A stretch of DNA of 64,000 bases, from NCBI RefSeq assembly GCF_026968045.1, contig NZ_JAPVBQ010000002.1:546933-610932 (forward strand), read 5' to 3'. Below, in pieces: positions 61,097 through 64,000 of the stretch (position 1 is its first letter; every line of letters begins with the position of its first letter). The DNA comes from Modestobacter sp. VKM Ac-2977 (lineage in GTDB: Bacteria; Actinomycetota; Actinomycetes; Mycobacteriales; Geodermatophilaceae). The notes under the pieces are model-generated. The model was not told the origin of the DNA, did not search any database, and saw nothing but the letters and a program-made list of their open reading frames with translations. Position numbers and translations under genes: made by a program.

Positions 61097-61265
61097 TAAG
61101 TTGAGGTGTATGCGAGCCGTGCAGATCACACGCTTCGGTGGCCCCGAGGTTCTCGACATCGTCGACCTCCCCGACCCGGTCCCTACCGAGGGCCAGACGC
61201 TCTTCGACATCAGCTCGTCGGGCGTCAATTTTGCGGATACACACCTCGCCCTCTCGCCCAACTGA
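61097..61265 (+). pseudogene. qor 5' fragment, copy 5
   Basis: ATG 61110 encodes 51 residues, MRAVQITRFGGPEVLDIVDL to NFADTHLALSPN and TGA. TAAGTT (61097-61102) ends 7 nt before the ATG. It matches copy 4 across the break but differs from all others in PTEGQTLFD, so it is an independently diverged allele rather than a recent duplicate. Confidence 0.88.
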
Positions 61266-61350
61266 CATCAGCAGAGCACAAGCGCAGGACTTTGGGTGCA
61301 CGGCAGGCAACAGTCACCGGCCAGCTCGTCTCCGTGAAACGCTAGCCAGC

Positions 61351-62187
61351 ATGGAAGCGATGGGTGCCTTCACGGCGGAGACTGGTGGTCGGTTGCGCCG
61401 GGTCTTCGAGGATGCTCTTCCAGGGTGGCGAGCGCATGTCGCTCAGCAGCCCAAATTTGAGCCCCACAGTGACCTTGCTGATCAGCGCGAGATATACGAC
61501 CGAGGAAGTGCCCTGACGTGGCATTCCTTGTGTAACGCTGTCGATCACTTGAGCGCGCTGAAGGTGCTCTGGCTGGATGCCAGACGGGTCCACGCACTCG
61601 CCGACGCCACCCTCATCCGTACGGCCCTCCTGTCGGCGTCCACGGCGCTCTACTTGCTTGACGACGCGCCCGATGCCGATCACAGGGAGCGACTTCAACG
61701 CGCGGGGCTCGCTTCGCTTACCGACCACAAGGACTTCGACACACACCTCGCAGGTATCGCCGACCTTGTCCGGACACTGGGGCCCGAGGCGGTCGCTCAG
61801 CACCAGTCCGTACTAACGCAGCTACAGACGTGGATCGTAAAGGCTCGGCAAGTCGCACAAGATCATGGCGCCTCGAGCACCAAGATCAAGAGCCTCACGC
61901 CCCTGGCCGCGTCGACCTGCGTCCGACGCGCGGCCGACTACATCGCGGAAGACGCCCAAGACCCGGACGACGCAGCACGATTGCGTTCCGCTATCATGAC
62001 GACCTGGCGAACCGGAAGTGCCGCTGCCCACGGGCGCATGTGGCCGCTACTGATAGCGCGCCGACGAGACGACCGGGCCTTCGTCCATACGGATCTTGAG
62101 GAGCTAGCCTCAGGGGTGATGGCAACAGCCCTCATCCTCAGCCAGGCATGGCGACTCTGGGATCTCCGCCGAATAGCACGTGCTTGA
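61351..62187 (+). CDS. Helical protein with HEPN-like Rx6H motif
   Basis: A 278-residue protein, almost entirely helical (GSALTWHSLCNAVDHLSALK, LIRTALLSASTALYLLDDAP, IADLVRTLGPEAVAQHQSVL). Near the end MTTWRTGSAAAHGRMW places Arg220 and His227 in a HEPN-like Rx6H arrangement before a final helix. Overall it resembles uncharacterised HEPN-superfamily proteins of phage-defence regions, but the match is by pattern only. ATG 61351 lies 85 bp after qor copy 5. It is followed directly by an IS3-type element. Confidence 0.65.
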   Translation: MEAMGAFTAETGGRLRRVFEDALPGWRAHVAQQPKFEPHSDLADQREIYDRGSALTWHSLCNAVDHLSALKVLWLDARRVHALADATLIRTALLSASTALYLLDDAPDADHRERLQRAGLASLTDHKDFDTHLAGIADLVRTLGPEAVAQHQSVLTQLQTWIVKARQVAQDHGASSTKIKSLTPLAASTCVRRAADYIAEDAQDPDDAARLRSAIMTTWRTGSAAAHGRMWPLLIARRRDDRAFVHTDLEELASGVMATALILSQAWRLWDLRRIARA

Positions 62188-62277
62188 CCCGACTCGCCGG
62201 CTCGACCGGGCTGGGGACTGCTCCCGGTTCGGTTGACTCCTTGCCTGTGAGGCTGCGGCCTCGCTGGAAGGATCAGC

Positions 62278-62586
62278 ATCGCCCCCAAGCCGTTCCCGCC
62301 GGAGTTCCGGCGTGACGTGATCGCCGTGGCCCGCAAGGGCGAGGCGTCGGTCTCCCAAGTCGCGCGCGACTTCGGGATCTCGGAGTCCTGTCTGCAGCGC
62401 TGGCTGAAAGTCGCCGACCGGGAGGACGGCCTCGCACCACCGGCCAGCGGTGACCGGGGCGGCGGTGGCCAGGACGAGTCTGCCGAGCTGCGGGAGCTGC
62501 GCCGGCGCAACAAGCTGCTGGAGCAGGAGAACGAGATTTTGCGGCGGGCGACGGCCTACTTTGCCCGCGACGTCCTCCCAAAATGA
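62278..62586 (+). CDS. IS3-family OrfA
   Basis: OrfA of an IS3-type element, a helix-turn-helix plus leucine-zipper protein that binds the terminal repeats. It has PPEFRRDVIAVARKGEASVS, QVARDFGISESCLQRWLKVA and the zipper ELRRRNKLLEQENEILRR. Homology reaches back to about 62278, where only ATC follows GGAAGGA at start distance; the first standard start is GTG 62317, inside the helix-turn-helix. It overlaps OrfB by ATGA in CCCAAAATGA, which may serve translational coupling or frameshifting. Confidence 0.88.
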   Translation: MAPKPFPPEFRRDVIAVARKGEASVSQVARDFGISESCLQRWLKVADREDGLAPPASGDRGGGGQDESAELRELRRRNKLLEQENEILRRATAYFARDVLPK

Positions 62587-63164
62587 TCTACCCGCTGGTC
62601 CAAGAGCTCGCCGCCGAGAAGATTCCTGTCGCGGTGACCTGCCGGGTGCTCGGCTTCTCCAAGCAGGCGTTCTACAAGTGGCAGGCCAACCCGATCAGCC
62701 AGCGCGACTGGGACGATGCCCACCTGATCAACGCCGCCTACGACGTCCACGGCGACGACCCCGCGTTCGGCTACCGGTTCATCGCCGACGAGCTCCGCGA
62801 GCAGGGCATCGCCGCAGGTGAGAACCGTGTCGCCCGGTTGTGCTCGCAGCAGCGAATCTGGTCGATCTTCGCCAAGAAGCGAGGCCTGAACCGCAAGGCC
62901 GGCCCGCCTGTGCACGACGACCTGGTCGACCGGAAGTTCACCGCGACCGCGCCGAACGTCATCTGGCTCACCGACATCACCGAGCACAACACCGCCGAGG
63001 GCAAGCTCTACCTCTGCGCGATCAAGCACGTCTACTCCGGCCGAATCGTCGGCTACTCCATCGACTCGCGGGTGAGAGCCTCCCTGGCGGTGGCGGCACT
63101 GCGCAACGCCATCATCCGGCGCAGCCCGGTAGGCACAACGGTGCACTCCGACCGCGGCAGCCAG
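62583..63164 (+). pseudogene. IS3-family OrfB transposase, cut by an IS30 insertion
   Basis: The DDE transposase runs from ATG 62583 with VTCRVLGFSKQAFYKWQANP, the HTH_21 region DDPAFGYRFIADELR, and the catalytic Asp in VIWLTDITEHNTAEGKLYL and the second Asp in TVHSDRGSQ. At 63164, right after HSDRGSQ, the sequence changes to the IS30-type element; the frame continues as unrelated codons. The third catalytic residue (Glu) is lost, so this copy cannot transpose itself. Confidence 0.9.
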
Positions 63165-64000
63165 GGCGAATTCCACCGGTCGTCGCAACACCTTGATCGT
63201 GGAGGTGTGGGTCGTGGCGACAGTGGACTGGACCAAGAAGGCCAGCGATGTAGCCGAGGGCGCGCGTCGGCAGTGGCGTGCTGATCGTGCGCTCCGGCCG
63301 GCGATGCGTTCGCCTGGCCGGCCGGAGCCCTCGCGGGTGGTGCAGCGTCAGTTCTGGCGGCTGATCGCCACGGGGGTCACCACCGTCGAGGCCTCGTTGG
63401 CGGTCGGCGTGTCCTGGCCGGTGGGCACCCGGTGGTTTCGACACGCTGGCGGCATGCCGCCCATCTCGCTGGCCGAGCCCACGGGCCGCTACCTGACGTT
63501 CGAGGAGCGCGAGGAGATCGCGATACTGCGTGCCAAGGGCGCCGGGGTGCGCCAGATCGCCCGCACCCTGCACCGCGATCCCTCGACGATCTCTCGCGAG
63601 CTGCGCCGCAACGCCGCCACGCGTGGCGGTCGGCCCGAGTACCGCGCGACGGTGGCCCAGTGGAAGGCCCAGCAGGCCGCGAAGCGCCCGAAGGCCGCCA
63701 AGCTCGTCACCAACGAGCACCTGCGCGACTACGTCCAGGAACGCTTGGACGGCACCGTGCGACGGGGTGATGGCACGGTCGTGGCCGGGCCGGCCGCGGC
63801 CGGGTGGCAGGGGCGCAAGATGAAGCCCCATCGGGCAGATCGGCGCTGGGCCACATCCTGGAGCCCGCAGCAGATCAGCAACCGCATTCGGCTGGACTTC
63901 CCCGAGGATGAGTCCATGCGGATCAGCCACGAGGCGATCTACCAGGCGTTGTTCATCCAGGGCCGTGGTGCGCTCAAGCGTGAGCTCGTCGCCTGCCTGC
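63165..64000 (+). mobile_element. IS30-family element, left part
   Basis: The element begins within about three bases of 63165 (GGCGAATTCCACCGG), inside OrfB of the IS3-type element, and continues past the window. Its transposase starts at 63214. The other end and the target duplication cannot be seen here. Confidence 0.75.
63214..64000 (+). CDS. IS30-family transposase, 5' part
   Basis: GTG 63214 (GGAGGTG upstream) opens a frame that is still open at the end of the window, 262 codons. It contains the IS30 N-terminal helix-turn-helix (YLTFEEREEIAILRAKGAGV, RQIARTLHRDPSTISRELRR) and SWSPQQISNRIRLDFP, MRISHEAIYQALFIQGRG. The DDE catalytic core lies beyond base 64,000. It catalyses insertion with little target specificity; here the target was another insertion sequence. 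Confidence 0.92.
   Translation, partial: MATVDWTKKASDVAEGARRQWRADRALRPAMRSPGRPEPSRVVQRQFWRLIATGVTTVEASLAVGVSWPVGTRWFRHAGGMPPISLAEPTGRYLTFEEREEIAILRAKGAGVRQIARTLHRDPSTISRELRRNAATRGGRPEYRATVAQWKAQQAAKRPKAAKLVTNEHLRDYVQERLDGTVRRGDGTVVAGPAAAGWQGRKMKPHRADRRWATSWSPQQISNRIRLDFPEDESMRISHEAIYQALFIQGRGALKRELVACL

Larger units (their letters stand above)
50654..62187. mobile_element. Putative accretion island built at the qor 5' end
   Basis: Five copies of a qor promoter plus ~48 codons (ATGs at 50667, 51303, 54020, 57416, 61110) divide the region into modules of about 0.6, 2.7, 3.4, 3.7 and at least 1.1 kb, each with unrelated cargo. All copies point the same way and break at the same codon. Cargo in the last three modules is lower in GC than the surroundings. 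This fits serial integration of elements that bring a replacement 5' end of the target gene. No integrase is visible in the region, and outer borders are uncertain. Confidence 0.55.

Noticed and set aside
50654-62187. An integrase or recombinase gene inside the island
   Set aside because: I looked for tyrosine and serine recombinase motifs in all sizeable frames and found none; it may lie beyond the window or be lost.
50017-64000. A tRNA gene as integration target
   Set aside because: No cloverleaf or CCA-like end was found; the repeated sequence is protein-coding.
1-64000. CRISPR arrays
   Set aside because: No short direct repeats with regular spacers were seen; the only regular repeats are the operators and the qor fragments.

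Overview
The window is about 64 kb of high-GC DNA with mainly GTG/ATG starts, GTGA/ATGA stop-start overlaps and G/C-rich third codon positions. This fits an actinobacterium. The mix of an FAD lycopene cyclase, MmyB-type XRE regulators, many short-chain dehydrogenases and a long glyA is compatible with the Geodermatophilaceae and relatives, but the genus is inference.

Bases 1-3,700 hold a partial gene, a deleted amidase, a short-chain dehydrogenase (SDR) with a divergent XRE regulator, and a DUF2332 protein. Bases 3,700-13,740 form a coherent shikimate/quinate catabolic island: a LacI regulator with a palindromic operator, a three-part TRAP transporter, shikimate/quinate dehydrogenase (AroE), a phosphotriesterase-family hydrolase, type II dehydroquinase (AroQ), a TIM-barrel protein, a QsuB-type 3-dehydroshikimate dehydratase and a TetR regulator. 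Together they would import the hydroaromatic acid and convert it to protocatechuate.

Bases 13,800-50,000 are a patchwork of small stress, resistance and regulation units: a PRISE-type reductase, lycopene cyclase, two MFS exporters with TetR operators, a VanR/VanS-like two-component system beside a VanZ-VanY fusion, an ArsR-VOC pair, SGNH/GNAT/arginase-like genes, glyA behind a clear ZTP riboswitch, a class V aminotransferase, a SpoIIE-type phosphatase, TetR-SDR and XRE-SDR pairs, an AlkC-like/alkyltransferase-like repair operon, a MerR-controlled detoxification operon, MsrA and a GIY-YIG protein. Several genes carry one-base frameshifts or deletions (amidase, two GNATs, a MerR, the alkyltransferase-like protein, an Eis-type remnant, an aldo/keto reductase).

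Bases 50,650-62,200 are the most unusual part. The promoter and first ~48 codons of a quinone oxidoreductase (qor) occur five times, all on the + strand, all broken at the same codon, with unrelated cargo after each copy. All five have a -10-like TAnnnT exactly 7 nt before the ATG, as expected for a leaderless promoter. The cargo is lower in GC and includes two proteins with HEPN Rx4-6H motifs, a PD-(D/E)XK nuclease-like protein, a second nuclease-like gene cut by an amber codon, a paralogue of ribosomal protein bS6, a membrane-anchored protein, a helical protein and a TetR-SGNH hydrolase fusion. The simplest reading is repeated integration into the 5' end of qor, each element bringing a replacement promoter and N terminus, as SXT-type elements do in prfC, and building a defence-like island. 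No integrase is visible. The window closes with an IS3-type element interrupted by an IS30-type element that runs off the end.
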